The notes: a model not told the origin generated them from the sequence alone. A stretch of DNA of 64,000 nt from Billgrantia montanilacus (GCF_003336675.1 NZ_QPII01000012.1:62001-126000), one strand, 5' to 3'; positions 7,674 through 16,378 are shown, counted from the first letter of the stretch. Numbers and translations are program-made.

Positions 7674-9046
7674 TTGATGTTCTCTCCCTTGGCCATTTTC
7701 CTGGCGCGGCGATTGAGGTCGCGGACCTCGCTGGAGCAGGCCACGGTGGCGTTGGCGATGTAATTTTCGTGATTTCGCTCGATGTCGTCGAGTACGTAGA
7801 GATAGTTGACCATGAGTCCCTCGGCCTGCTTCAGGCCCTTGGCCGAGACATCGCCAAGCCAGTTGATGCGCTTCAGTTCGGCGCCGTTACCCAGGTGGAA
7901 GCGGGCCACCGGGTTGAGCGGCAGGCCGCGGGAATTCTTCTCCTCCACCAGGTAGCGTGCGGCCAGGGGCTTGATGATGGCCTTCAGGCGATCGCTCTGC
8001 TCCGGATCGCGATGCCAGTCGGGGCTGTCGAGCCCTTCCAGGGTGCGGCGCAGTTCGGCCGGCAGGCTCTCATCGGTCCGACAGCTCGCGAGCCATTGAC
8101 TGAAGCCGGGCACCGGCGAGAGGGTCACGAAGTGCTTGAGCTGGGGCAGCTCCTGCTTGAGTTCCTGGACTACCTGCTTGATCAGGAAGTTGCCGAAGGA
8201 GATGCCGCGCAGGCCGGTCTGGCAGTTGCTGATGCCGAAGAAGGCGGCGGCATCGGCGGCCTCTGGGTCGTCGATGTCTCGCTCGCCGGCACTCTCCCCC
8301 GAGAGTATCGGCTGGATCCTGTCGGGCAGGCCCTTGCACAGGGCCACCTCGACGAAGATCAGCGGTTCGTCGCCGATCGCCGGGTGAAAGAAGGCGAAGC
8401 AGCGCCGGTCGCGGGCGTCGAGCCGGCGACGCAGGTCGTCCCAGTCGCGGATCTCGTGCACCGCCTCATAGCGAATGATCTTCTCCAGGATCGATGCCGG
8501 CGTGTTCCAGTCGATACGCTTGAGCATCAGGAAGCCGCGGTTGAACCAGGAGCCGAACAGGTGGGCGAAGTCGGCGTCGATGGCATTGAGCTCTTTCCCG
8601 TCCGAGCGGGGCTCGCGCAGCAGCCCCAGCAGGTCTTCGCGCATGCGCACCAGCTCGTAGGTGCCGTTGCTGGCCAGGTTGAGCCGCCGGAACAGCTCCT
8701 GGCGGCGCGGTTCGCAGGCATCGAACAGTGTCTGCAGGTTGGCGTTGTTGCGCGCTTCTCGATAGGTCGCGTAGGCCCTGTCGATGTCTGTTGGCTCGGC
8801 GGCGAACTCGGTTTCCAGGCACTCGAAGAAGCGCCGCCGCTCCTCCTCGCCCAGCTGGCGATACATGGCCAGGGCCCGGCTGGCCAGGGCGATGCTCGAC
8901 GCTTCTCCATCACTCTCCAGCAGGGCGTGGCAAGCCTTGATCAGCTGAGCGTGGTCCGGTGCGACGATCTCACCCTGGCGACGCCGCAGCAGGGCGTCGC
9001 GCTGGGTGATGCTGTTGAACAGCTCCTGCAGGAAGGTCATGTTCAT
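7670..9046 (-). CDS. matA: malonyl-CoA decarboxylase
   Basis: A 458-residue malonyl-CoA decarboxylase producing acetyl-CoA and CO2. The N-terminal helical domain (to about residue 175) is followed by the GNAT-like catalytic domain. The family segment HLFGSWFNRGFLMLKRIDW is near residue 165, and the catalytic region HFVTLSPVPGFSQWL (His and Ser) is near residue 290. It also carries the family C-terminal DPVARFHLGNGA-like segment (NPVARFHLGNGAELKRINW). It sits between the TRAP large permease and matB on the same strand, with 13 bp to the permease and a 4-bp overlap with matB. This is the order of the matPQMAB operon known from Sinorhizobium. Confidence 0.93.
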   Translation of the reverse strand: MNMTFLQELFNSITQRDALLRRRQGEIVAPDHAQLIKACHALLESDGEASSIALASRALAMYRQLGEEERRRFFECLETEFAAEPTDIDRAYATYREARNNANLQTLFDACEPRRQELFRRLNLASNGTYELVRMREDLLGLLREPRSDGKELNAIDADFAHLFGSWFNRGFLMLKRIDWNTPASILEKIIRYEAVHEIRDWDDLRRRLDARDRRCFAFFHPAIGDEPLIFVEVALCKGLPDRIQPILSGESAGERDIDDPEAADAAAFFGISNCQTGLRGISFGNFLIKQVVQELKQELPQLKHFVTLSPVPGFSQWLASCRTDESLPAELRRTLEGLDSPDWHRDPEQSDRLKAIIKPLAARYLVEEKNSRGLPLNPVARFHLGNGAELKRINWLGDVSAKGLKQAEGLMVNYLYVLDDIERNHENYIANATVACSSEVRDLNRRARKMAKGENIK

Positions 9047-9059
9047 GGATAGAGCCCCC

Positions 9060-10394
9060 TTAGCCCATGATCAGGTTGGGTAGCCACAGGGCGATACCCG
9101 GGAAGAAACAGAGCAGCAGGATGCCCAGCACCATGCACAGCGCATAGGGCAGGCTGCCCAGCAGGATGTCGCGCAGCGAGATGTCCGGAGCGATGCCCTT
9201 GATGATGAACAGGTTCAGGCCCACCGGCGGCGTGATCAGGCCGATCTCCAGGTTGATGGTCAGGATCACCGCGAACCAGTAGGGATCGAAGTTGGCGGCC
9301 AGGATGATCGGCAGCAGGATCGGCGCCGTCATCACGATCACCGCCACCGGCGGCAGGAAGAAACCGGCGACCAGCAGGAACAGATTGATGATCCCCATCA
9401 GCACCCAGCGGTTGACCTCCAGGTCAGCGATGGCGGCGGCCACGGTCTGGGTGATGAACATCGAGGAGAGGGCGTAGGCGAACACCTCGGCGCAGGCGAT
9501 GACCAGCATGATCATCACGCTTTCGCGCAGCGAGTCGCGCATGATCAGCTTGATCGGGCCCACCTGCCACATACGGTAGATGATCACCGCCAGGGCCAGG
9601 CACAGGAAGGCACCGACGCCGGCCGCTTCCGAAGGCGTGGCAACCCCGCCGTAGAGGGCGAACAGGATGCCCGCGACCACGGCCAGGAACGGCAGAACAC
9701 GGATCAGCGCCTTGAGGTTGGCGTCGACGTTCTCCTTGATGGTCTGCTTCATCCGCACGGCGGATTGCGCCATGGGGTTGTTGTACCCCCCGGCCAGGCG
9801 GCAGGCGATCATCGTCCAGATCATGAACAGGCCGGCCAGCATGAAGCCGGGGACCACCCCGGCCATGAACAGGCGGCCGATCGAGGTCTCGGTGGAAATG
9901 CCGTAGATGATCATGGTCACCGAAGGCGGGATGAGAATGCCCAAGGTGCCGCCTGCGGCGATGCAGCCGGCCGCCACGCCATCCGGATAGCCCCGGGTGC
10001 GCATTTCGGGAATGCCCATCTTGCCGATGGCAGCACAGGTGGCCGGCGAGGAGCCGGATAGCGCGGAGAAGATCGTGCAGGCGCCGATGTTGGAGACCGC
10101 CAGGCCGCCGGGCAGGCGCCCCATCCACAGGTCCAGCGAGCGGTAGAGATCGCGCCCGGTCGGCGAGGAGGCCACGGCGGCACCCATCAGGATGAACATC
10201 GGGATGGCCACGAAGCCGAACTCGGCAATGCGGTCGAAGAAGGTTTCGCCGAAGTAGGTCAACTCGGGGAGCCCACGGTCATAGAGCAGCGCTGCCAGTG
10301 AGACACCACCCAGGGCGAAGGCGATGGGGGTGCCGATCGCCATCAGCACGACCAGGGCGATGGCGACGATGATTCCCATGGTAATCGGGTCCAT
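9060..10394 (-). CDS. matM: TRAP transporter large permease, malonate (DctM type)
   Basis: A 444-residue DctM-family inner-membrane protein with about twelve hydrophobic segments. It has family-typical stretches such as GTLGILIPPSVTMIIYGI near residue 150 and NLEIGLITPPVGLNLFIIKGIAPD near residue 380. In TRAP systems this subunit carries the sodium-driven translocation pathway and works with the DctQ subunit and a periplasmic binding protein. The gene starts 2 bp downstream of dctQ and is followed directly by malonyl-CoA decarboxylase, so malonate or a close dicarboxylate is the inferred substrate. Confidence 0.92.
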   Translation of the reverse strand: MDPITMGIIVAIALVVLMAIGTPIAFALGGVSLAALLYDRGLPELTYFGETFFDRIAEFGFVAIPMFILMGAAVASSPTGRDLYRSLDLWMGRLPGGLAVSNIGACTIFSALSGSSPATCAAIGKMGIPEMRTRGYPDGVAAGCIAAGGTLGILIPPSVTMIIYGISTETSIGRLFMAGVVPGFMLAGLFMIWTMIACRLAGGYNNPMAQSAVRMKQTIKENVDANLKALIRVLPFLAVVAGILFALYGGVATPSEAAGVGAFLCLALAVIIYRMWQVGPIKLIMRDSLRESVMIMLVIACAEVFAYALSSMFITQTVAAAIADLEVNRWVLMGIINLFLLVAGFFLPPVAVIVMTAPILLPIILAANFDPYWFAVILTINLEIGLITPPVGLNLFIIKGIAPDISLRDILLGSLPYALCMVLGILLLCFFPGIALWLPNLIMG

Positions 10395-10396
10395 GC

Positions 10397-10900
10397 TCAG
10401 TTCTCCCCGCGCAGAATTTCAGCGACATATTGCAGCGACAGCAATGTCGCTCCCACGGCCATCGGCAGCAGGGCCGGCCATAGCGGGGGGTTCCATACGG
10501 TGCCGGTGGTCCAGCCGCCTTCCCAGGCTTCCCAGACATAGATCCAGGCGCCGTAGGCCAGGGCCGCACAGAAGGCCAGGCCGACCAGCGAGGCAGTGAG
10601 TCGCATGAGCTTCTGGGGCAGGCCACTCAGTGCATCCGGCAAGATGGTGATGGCGACATGGCCGCCGGTCATCAGCACATAGGGGCTACCCAGCAGCATG
10701 GCGGCGGTGACCGAGAAGACCGTGAATTCGGTTTGCCAGCTGGTGCTCATGCCGAGGATGTAGCGAATGAAGACCATCTGGCAGATCACCAGTACACCGG
10801 CGATGAACAGCGTGGCGGCAAGATAGGCGGTGATTCGAGACAAGACGTCCATCGCGCGGATGTAGCCGCCGACGACGCCGGATCGTTGAGATTGGGCCAT
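10397..10900 (-). CDS. matQ: TRAP transporter small permease, malonate (DctQ type)
   Basis: A 167-residue four-helix DctQ subunit. The start at 10900 has a GGAGGA Shine-Dalgarno just upstream; the longer open frame reaching 11308 overlaps the binding-protein gene and is not real. The family motif of a membrane-entry helix followed by FIRYILGMSTSWQTE (residues 44-59) is present. A second conserved stretch, YVLMTGGHVAITIL, follows. It bridges the binding protein and DctM in the inner membrane. It lies between matP and matM with normal operon spacing. Confidence 0.9.
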   Translation of the reverse strand: MAQSQRSGVVGGYIRAMDVLSRITAYLAATLFIAGVLVICQMVFIRYILGMSTSWQTEFTVFSVTAAMLLGSPYVLMTGGHVAITILPDALSGLPQKLMRLTASLVGLAFCAALAYGAWIYVWEAWEGGWTTGTVWNPPLWPALLPMAVGATLLSLQYVAEILRGEN

Positions 10901-10977
10901 GGCAAGGATGTCCTCCCGAGTGAAAGGGCGCCGGCCATCCGGGAGGGTGGCCGGCGCGTGTCTCAAGTGGTCAGGAC

Positions 10978-11979
10978 TCACTCCACGGCAAGGGCAGCAT
11001 CGATGATTGCCTGGCCATTGGGTACGTTCTCGGCAAAGTTCTTGTAGGAGGTCTCCTGGGCGATCTCGAGCCAGGCGTTGTAATCCTCCTCGCTCATGCG
11101 TACCACCTCGATTCCATTCTCCTCGTACACCTCGACCATCTGCTGGTCGATGGCCGCGGCCTCTGCAGAGAAGAACTCCTCCGCGGCCTTGCCGGCCTCG
11201 GCCAAGGCGGCCTGCTGCTCCTCGTTGAGGCCCTGCCAGACCTGCTCGGAGATCAGCACCGGCTCGTACATGAACCACAGGGCGAAGTCGCCAGGCTCGG
11301 TCAGACATTCAACCTGTTCGTAGAGCCGGAAGGAGATGAACGACATCGAGGAGGTATTGGCTGCATCCAGCACGCCGGTCTGCATGGCGGTATAGACCTC
11401 CGAAGAGGGCATCGAGGCGATCGAGGCGCCGGCGGCCTGCAGCATTTGCTCGAAGGCCGGCCCGGCGGCCCGGATGTTCTGGCCGCTTACGGTATCCGGT
11501 GAGGTGATGCACTGCTCGCTGGAAGCGAAGCCCCCCGACAGCCAGGTGTCGGCCAGTACCCTGGCGCCCCCTTCTTCGATGACCGAGTGGATCATCTCCA
11601 TGTATTCCGAGTCGTTCAGCCGCTTGGCATGCTCATGGTTGCGTACCAGGCCTGGCATCAGAGTGGCGGAAAATTCGGGATGGCGTCCGCTGGCATAGTC
11701 CAGCGGCAGCAGGGTGAGGTCCAGGCGACCGCGGACCAGGGCGCCCCACTGCTCATTGGCCTTGAACAACGACTGCCCGGGGTAAACTTGTATGTTGAGA
11801 CCCACATCGGCCTCGGCGACGTGGCGTGCCATCATCTGCACCATTTCGTCGCGAACATCTCCCTGGCCGCCGGGGAACTGGTGGGAGGCACGAAGGACGG
11901 TCTCGGCCGATGCGATACCGCTGAAGGCGATGGCGAGTCCGAGCGCTGCGGTAGCGGCAGGCTTGAGTTGGCGTGTCAT
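10978..11979 (-). CDS. matP: TRAP transporter substrate-binding protein, malonate (DctP type)
   Basis: The start at 11979 (MTRQLKPAATAALG) gives 333 residues with a clear signal peptide ending at ASA-ET around residue 26. The in-frame ATG at 12018 would add 13 polar residues ahead of the signal and has no good ribosome site, whereas GGAG precedes 11979. The body has DctP features: ASHQFPGGQ at the mature N-terminus, the GQNIRAAGPAFEQML region with the ligand-pairing Arg, and a GVLDAANTSS segment. As the first gene of the malonate operon, nearest the operator and the divergent regulator, it should be the most strongly expressed. Confidence 0.9.
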   Translation of the reverse strand: MTRQLKPAATAALGLAIAFSGIASAETVLRASHQFPGGQGDVRDEMVQMMARHVAEADVGLNIQVYPGQSLFKANEQWGALVRGRLDLTLLPLDYASGRHPEFSATLMPGLVRNHEHAKRLNDSEYMEMIHSVIEEGGARVLADTWLSGGFASSEQCITSPDTVSGQNIRAAGPAFEQMLQAAGASIASMPSSEVYTAMQTGVLDAANTSSMSFISFRLYEQVECLTEPGDFALWFMYEPVLISEQVWQGLNEEQQAALAEAGKAAEEFFSAEAAAIDQQMVEVYEENGIEVVRMSEEDYNAWLEIAQETSYKNFAENVPNGQAIIDAALAVE

Positions 11980-12043
11980 CTTGAAGCTCCAGAATTTGTT
12001 TTTGTGTATGGTTGTCACTGTGGCTAGTGTTTATCAGGCGAGC

Positions 12044-12057
12044 TGATGTATACATCA
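12044..12057. promoter_or_regulatory. candidate MatR operator (14-bp perfect palindrome)
   Basis: TGATGTATACATCA is a perfect inverted repeat in the matP-matR intergenic region, 65 bp upstream of the matP start. FCD-type GntR regulators typically bind short palindromes with a TGTA-TACA-like core. From memory, the rhizobial MatR site also has this kind of core. Its position suits repression or activation of the matP promoter by the divergent GntR protein. Confidence 0.65.
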
Positions 12058-12166
12058 ATAGACCTCATATATATTGGTGTCAACATTCGCGGTCTGATTT
12101 TCTTGCCGGCAAAGTCGGGTGTGGCGAGGGTGGTCATGTCATGGAGGTGCGTCGTGGAGGTGACAG

Positions 12167-12874
12167 GTGAGCAGTGTTAAACGTTCGAGCGCGCAACAAC
12201 TCAGGGATGCTCTGGAGGATGACATCATCAACGGTCGGCTGACGCCGGGAGAGCGGCTCGATCCGGAGGCCCTGGGCCGGGAGTTCAGTGTTTCGCGCAC
12301 CCCCGTACGCGAGGCGATTCAGCAGCTGGTCGCCAGCGGCCTGGTCACGGTGTCGCCCAAGAAGGGCACCTTCGTCGCCCGGATCGGCATCGACCAGTTG
12401 ATCGAGATGTTCGAAGTGATGGCGGAGCTGGAAGGCATGTGCGGGCGCCTGGCGGCACGACGGATCAGCGAGGAGGAACTCGCCGCACTGCGCGAGGCCC
12501 TGGCCCGCTGTGAAGCGGCGGCCGAGGCGGGCGATACCGACGAGTACTACTACGAGAACGAGACCTTCCACGACTGCATCTACACAGCTAGCCATAATGG
12601 CTTCCTGGCGCAGGAGGCTCGGCAACTGAAGCAGCGGCTCAAGCCCTATCGCCGGCTGCAGCTTCAGGTGCGCCAGCGCATGGGCGGCTCGCTTGCCGAG
12701 CATCGCAAGATTGTCGCCGCCATCGAGCAGGGCGAGGCGGAGCTTGCGGAGCAGTCGCTGCGCGAGCATGTGTTGATTCAGGGCGAGCGGTTCAGCGATT
12801 TCATCGCCAGCGTCAAGAAGCTGGATGCGTCGGCGACCCGTCTGGACCCCTCCCATGACCGAACAAGGGCCTGA
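12167..12874 (+). CDS. matR: GntR-family (FadR/FCD) regulator of the malonate operon
   Basis: 235 residues beginning with GTG at 12167, preceded by GGAGG about 7 nt upstream. The N-terminal winged helix (residues 8-70) contains GRLTPGERLDPEALGREFSV followed by SRTPVREAIQQL, the GntR recognition helix. The C-terminal FCD ligand domain has the metal-binding pattern of Asp/Asn and His residues (ENETFHDCIY, then GGSLAEHRKIVAAI). It is transcribed away from matP across 187 bp holding a perfect palindrome. FCD proteins bind small organic acids, so malonate is the likely effector, by analogy with rhizobial MatR. Confidence 0.88.
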   Translation: MSSVKRSSAQQLRDALEDDIINGRLTPGERLDPEALGREFSVSRTPVREAIQQLVASGLVTVSPKKGTFVARIGIDQLIEMFEVMAELEGMCGRLAARRISEEELAALREALARCEAAAEAGDTDEYYYENETFHDCIYTASHNGFLAQEARQLKQRLKPYRRLQLQVRQRMGGSLAEHRKIVAAIEQGEAELAEQSLREHVLIQGERFSDFIASVKKLDASATRLDPSHDRTRA

Positions 12875-12875
12875 C

Positions 12876-13526
12876 ATGAGCGACTATCTGCTGGAGGAGG
12901 CCACGCTGAGCAGCGGGGCCATCTACCGTCTCTTCTCGGGCAGCGTCTGCCCGCGCCCCATCGCCTGGGTGTCGACGCTCGATCGCGACGGCAACGCCAA
13001 CCTGGCGCCTTTCTCGTTCTTCAATGTGGTAAGTGTGACGCCCCCCGTGCTGGGCTTCTCGCCGCTGCTCGATGGCGAGGGGCAGCCCAAGGACACCATT
13101 CGCAACCTGGAACAGGTGGGGGAGTGCGTAATCCATATCAGCGGCGAGGGCCTGGTGGAGGAGATGAACGCCACCAGCGCTGGCCTGCCTCACCACGAGG
13201 ATGAGTTTGCCCTGGCGGGACTGGAGAAACTGCCGATGGCGGGGGTATCGGTGCCACGAGTAGCGGGTGCGCCGGTGGCCTTCGGCTGCCGGCTTCGCGA
13301 GATCATCCGTTTCGGTGACCAGCCCCTGGCCGGCAACCTGGTACTGGCGGAGGTGGTGTCGATCCATGTGGACGACGCGGTGTGGAACGGCCGGCACGTA
13401 TCCATCGACGCGCTACGACCCATCGGGCGCATGGCCGGCAACGACTACGCCCGAACCAGCGACCTGTTCGTGGTCGAGCGGCCGGCGTCGGGTAGCGCCA
13501 TGAGCCGCCCGGCACGGGGCGGCTGA
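12876..13526 (+). CDS. flavin reductase family protein (FMN-binding split barrel)
   Basis: 216 residues from the ATG at 12876, which follows the matR stop by one base. An ATG at 12855 inside matR is possible but has no better ribosome site. The family signature SVCPRPIAWVSTLDRDGNANLAPFSFFNVVS (residues about 22-52, flavin-binding strand) is clear, as is APVAFGCRLREIIRFGDQPLAG. Members such as DIM6/NTAB-type reductases supply reduced FMN or FAD to monooxygenases or act as small oxidoreductases. No monooxygenase is adjacent, so the partner is unknown. Immediate coupling to matR suggests the two share a transcript. Confidence 0.88.
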   Translation: MSDYLLEEATLSSGAIYRLFSGSVCPRPIAWVSTLDRDGNANLAPFSFFNVVSVTPPVLGFSPLLDGEGQPKDTIRNLEQVGECVIHISGEGLVEEMNATSAGLPHHEDEFALAGLEKLPMAGVSVPRVAGAPVAFGCRLREIIRFGDQPLAGNLVLAEVVSIHVDDAVWNGRHVSIDALRPIGRMAGNDYARTSDLFVVERPASGSAMSRPARGG

Positions 13527-13604
13527 CGCCGGGCCGTTCGGGTCGAGGCTCTCCCACGTGGACTCATTGGCTTCTCTCCATGCTGTCCCTGCTGCGGCGT
13601 CGAT

Positions 13605-14552
13605 TCACTCGGCCAGGTTGGTGACCGGGCGTCCCGCGGCGAAGGCGAGCAGATTGTCGAAGGCGTCGCCGAAGTAGAGCTCGTAGCTGTCCTTCTCCAC
13701 ATAGCCGAGGTGGGGCGTGGCGAGGAAATTGGGCAGCTCGAGCAGCGGGTGATGGGTCACCGGCTCTTCGTCGAATACATCCACAGCGGCCTGGCCAGGC
13801 CGCCCCGCGCGCAGCGCCGCCTCCAGGGCACCGGCCTCGATCAGCGGGGCGCGGCTGGTATTGACCAGCAATGCGGTGGGCTTCATTCGTGCGAGGTCCT
13901 CGGCCGTGACGATGCCGCGGGTCTCGGCGTTCAATCGCAGGTGCAGGCTCAGCACGTCGCTGCGCTCGAACAGCGCCTCCTTGCTGCCGGCCACGTCGAG
14001 GCCCGCTTCGGCGGCTCGCGCCCGGGTGCCCTCACGACCCCATACCAGCACGTTCATTCCGAAGGCCTGGCCGTAGCGGGCCATCAGCTGGCCGATCTTG
14101 CCGTAGCCGAAGATGCCCAGGGTGCGACCCTTGAGGCCGGTGCCCAGGGTGCGCTGCCATCGTCCGGCCTTGAGGTTCTCGAACTCCTGGGGAATATGGC
14201 GCATGGCGGCCATGACCAGCCCCCAGGTGAGTTCGGCGGCGGCATGGGGCGAGCCGGTGCCGGCCATGACCGTGACGCCCTGGCGGCGACAAGCGTCCAT
14301 GTCCACATGGGCCGCCCCGCCACCGGTCTGGCTGATCACCCTGAGGTTGGGCAGGCGGGCCAGCAGCTCGGCGGTGATCGGCGTGCGTTCGCGGATCAGC
14401 ACCAGCGCCTCGGCGTCGCGGAAGCGTTCGGCCAGGGCATCCAGGTCGGTCAGCGTGTCGTTGTGGATGGTGACGTCCTGGCCTTCCAGTTTGCGAAAGA
14501 CATCGAGCGTGCGCACGCAGTCCTGATAGTCATCGGGTATCACGATCTTCAT
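13605..14552 (-). CDS. D-2-hydroxyacid dehydrogenase family protein
   Basis: A 315-residue NAD(P)-dependent dehydrogenase of the D-isomer-specific 2-hydroxyacid family. The Rossmann GYGKIGQ is near residue 149. The catalytic Arg is in VNTSRAPLI, the Glu in VDVFDEEPV, and the His in ATPHLGYV. The C-terminal half of the catalytic domain is complete. The substrate cannot be read from the sequence; D-3-phosphoglycerate, hydroxypyruvate and other 2-oxoacids are all candidates in this clade. It is convergent with the flavin reductase and divergent from the DUF2294-like gene across 236 bp. Confidence 0.9.
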   Translation of the reverse strand: MKIVIPDDYQDCVRTLDVFRKLEGQDVTIHNDTLTDLDALAERFRDAEALVLIRERTPITAELLARLPNLRVISQTGGGAAHVDMDACRRQGVTVMAGTGSPHAAAELTWGLVMAAMRHIPQEFENLKAGRWQRTLGTGLKGRTLGIFGYGKIGQLMARYGQAFGMNVLVWGREGTRARAAEAGLDVAGSKEALFERSDVLSLHLRLNAETRGIVTAEDLARMKPTALLVNTSRAPLIEAGALEAALRAGRPGQAAVDVFDEEPVTHHPLLELPNFLATPHLGYVEKDSYELYFGDAFDNLLAFAAGRPVTNLAE

Positions 14553-14658
14553 TGGGCGGGCTCCTTATCGTTGGTTGGGCCCCGGGGATCGCCGTGAATG
14601 GCGTCGGCTGCCTCGGATATTTCGGTTGAACGCGACCAAGAATAATCGATTTTTCATG

Positions 14659-14687
14659 TTGACAGATATTTTACGCTTGCCTACTCT
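14659..14687 (+). promoter_or_regulatory. sigma-70 promoter of the DUF2294-Nif3-Gate unit
   Basis: TTGACA at 14659-14664 is an exact -35 consensus. It is separated by 17 bp from TACTCT at 14682-14687, a reasonable -10 element. It points towards the gene at 14789 and is the clearest promoter in the window. Confidence 0.75.
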
Positions 14688-14703
14688 GATCAGCGTGCGT
14701 ATA

Positions 14704-14713
14704 TGGTATACCA
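14704..14713. promoter_or_regulatory. candidate operator palindrome TGGTATACCA
   Basis: A perfect 10-bp palindrome lies about 10-20 bp downstream of the expected transcription start of the sigma-70 promoter at 14659-14687. A repressor bound here would block initiation. The GTATAC core is like GntR-family operators. No regulator gene is adjacent; the FCD-GntR gene at 18485 is the nearest candidate. Confidence 0.45.
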
Positions 14714-14788
14714 AAGTTTCGACCGGGCAGTCACAGGCCCCGAGCTACCGATAACCAATCGAGAATACGTATCGAGGGTGCCCTGGAT

Positions 14789-15142
14789 ATGCCATCTTTG
14801 GGAGAGTTCAAGCAAGGCCTGATCAAGGACTACAACGACGTCAACAATCGTATCTTCGGTATCGGTGTGGTACGCCAGAAGGTCGACGTCGTTGGTGACA
14901 AGCTGATCATCGTCGCCCTGCACAAGCGCGTGCCCTCCCTGGCCTACCTGAGTGCACTCAACAGCAATGTCAGCGAACTGGCCGATCACTATCTGATCAA
15001 GGGGTTCAAGAACGAATTCAAGCAGCTGCTGGTAGAGAAATACGGTTTCGACGTGATGACGATCTTCAAGGATTACGACGCCGAAGCCGAGCTTTCCGCT
15101 ACCGTGGTGGTGATGCAAAAGGATGTACGCGACTACCTCTGA
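14789..15142 (+). CDS. small DUF2294-like protein
   Basis: A 117-residue soluble alpha/beta protein. The pattern of an N-terminal helix (GEFKQGLIKDYNDVNNRIFG), the strand KVDVVGDKLIIVALHKR, a central helix (IKGFKNEFKQLLVEKYGFDV) and the C-terminal strands TIFKDYDAEAELSATVVVM resembles the DUF2294 family, by memory of that fold pattern only. No catalytic motif is visible and there is no signal peptide. It is the first gene behind a strong promoter and is followed, after a hairpin leader, by the Nif3-like and Gate-domain genes on the same strand. I infer it belongs to the same functional unit. Confidence 0.6.
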   Translation: MPSLGEFKQGLIKDYNDVNNRIFGIGVVRQKVDVVGDKLIIVALHKRVPSLAYLSALNSNVSELADHYLIKGFKNEFKQLLVEKYGFDVMTIFKDYDAEAELSATVVVMQKDVRDYL

Positions 15143-15236
15143 AAGCCTGTGTGCAGCAGAGAATAGCCCGTAAATCTTCGACGAGAGATCGTTGACTGGT
15201 GATGTGAACTCGCGCTGAACAGGCGAGTGCTCAATG

Positions 15237-15290
15237 ACCGTCAGCCCAGCCCGAGGCAATTGCCTTAGGGCTGTGCTGGCGGTTTTTTTC
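15237..15290 (+). terminator. intrinsic terminator or attenuator ahead of the Nif3-like gene
   Basis: Two arms, CCGTCAGCCCAGCCC near 15239-15253 and GGGCTGTGCTGGCGG near 15268-15282, form a long imperfect stem with an inner GGCAA/TTGCC hairpin. Seven T residues follow. This is a convincing rho-independent terminator. It lies between the DUF2294-like gene and the Nif3-like gene, only 20 bp before the latter's start, so it either ends the first transcript or attenuates the second. Confidence 0.8.
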
Positions 15291-15310
15291 GTTAGGAGAG
15301 GAGGAAGGCG

Positions 15311-16333
15311 ATGACTAACGTAGCTGATATCGTAAATGCACTGAGTGTGATCACCGGGGGACGAACGGTGTCGTCCATGAAGGAGGTGGAGCGTGGCGAT
15401 CATCCTTTCGTCATCCTCAAGTCGTCGGGGATCCATGGTAAATCCGTGCTGGAAATTCCCGGCCTGATCTATGGCGATCCGGGCAAGGCGATCCGCAAGG
15501 TGGCCGTCTGCATGACCATGACGGAGCTGGTCATCGAGCTGGCGGGGGCCACCGGGGTGGATGCCGTGGTGGCGCATCATCCCATTGCGGACGCGGCCAG
15601 CTGCGGCGGAGTGACCCTGAAGAACTACCTGGACCTCTACGACGTGGCGGGGCTCGAGTGCCACGAGGCCTTCCATGGCCTGCACCCCGGCATCCCCTTC
15701 CTGCATGGCCACAAGGTAGTCAAGGGAAACATTGCCTACGGCGGCGTTCACGGCAATATCATGTTTGTCGGCAGGGCGCTTCCCGAGGTCGACACCCTCG
15801 GCGATATTCTCGACCGGCTGGAGCGCTACATGGCCCTGGACCAGGATCGTGCGCTGCTGGCGGAAGAGCAGCTCGTTCGCGGCATCGAGGCGATACGGGA
15901 GACCAGCGTCGAGACCAGCGGCTTCATTCATCTCGGCTCACGCGAAAGCCGGGTCGAGAATATCCTGCACATCTTTCCGCACACCGGTTTCTCGGCTGAC
16001 AACCTGCGCCAGGCGGTGGCGGAGAACCCCGACACCGATACCGTGGTTGCCTCCATCAGCCGCGTCTATGCCGAGCATGAGCTGCTTGATGTGGCCGAGG
16101 AGCTGGGCCTGAATTTCATTGTGGGAAACTGCCATGTGATGGAAATTCTCGAAAATGGGCTGCCCCTGGCCTATGCCCTGGATGAACTGCTCGAAGACGT
16201 GGACGTCGTGCTGTTCCGGGACCGGGTCACCTCCACACCCGTGAAGATGGTGGGAAATAGTGCCCTGAAGACCTATGCGAGAGAGATGTCGGCGCGTCAC
16301 TTGCTTGGCAAGAATGCCATGAGCGACGTGTGA
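15311..16333 (+). CDS. Nif3-like dinuclear metal-centre protein
   Basis: A 340-residue protein resembling the Nif3/GTP cyclohydrolase 1 type 2 family. The metal-binding VVAHHPIADAAS is near residue 88. A second site near the C-terminus, IVGNCHVMEILENGLPLAYALDELL, corresponds to the family HxxxE pair. Between them a long insertion includes FHGLHPGIPFLHGH and an HxxxxH-rich stretch that may add ligands. Nif3 proteins form hexameric rings with two metals per subunit, and their reactions remain poorly defined. A strong site (GGAGAGGAGGAAGG) precedes the ATG. It sits 45 bp upstream of a Gate-domain membrane protein, suggesting a paired transport-hydrolysis role. Confidence 0.75.
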   Translation: MTNVADIVNALSVITGGRTVSSMKEVERGDHPFVILKSSGIHGKSVLEIPGLIYGDPGKAIRKVAVCMTMTELVIELAGATGVDAVVAHHPIADAASCGGVTLKNYLDLYDVAGLECHEAFHGLHPGIPFLHGHKVVKGNIAYGGVHGNIMFVGRALPEVDTLGDILDRLERYMALDQDRALLAEEQLVRGIEAIRETSVETSGFIHLGSRESRVENILHIFPHTGFSADNLRQAVAENPDTDTVVASISRVYAEHELLDVAEELGLNFIVGNCHVMEILENGLPLAYALDELLEDVDVVLFRDRVTSTPVKMVGNSALKTYAREMSARHLLGKNAMSDV

Positions 16334-16378
16334 CGATTTCGGTTTCTTCCCAAGCGATCCAATAACAAGAGACTTGTC

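Noticed and set aside
6366-7763. 465-codon plus-strand open frame opposite matB
   Set aside because: Antisense shadow; no ribosome site and no protein resemblance, while matB motifs on the other strand are complete.
15181-15310. Known riboswitch upstream of the Nif3-like gene
   Set aside because: I compared it mentally with TPP, guanidine, fluoride, manganese and glutamine classes and found no matching conserved core; kept only as an unclassified leader.
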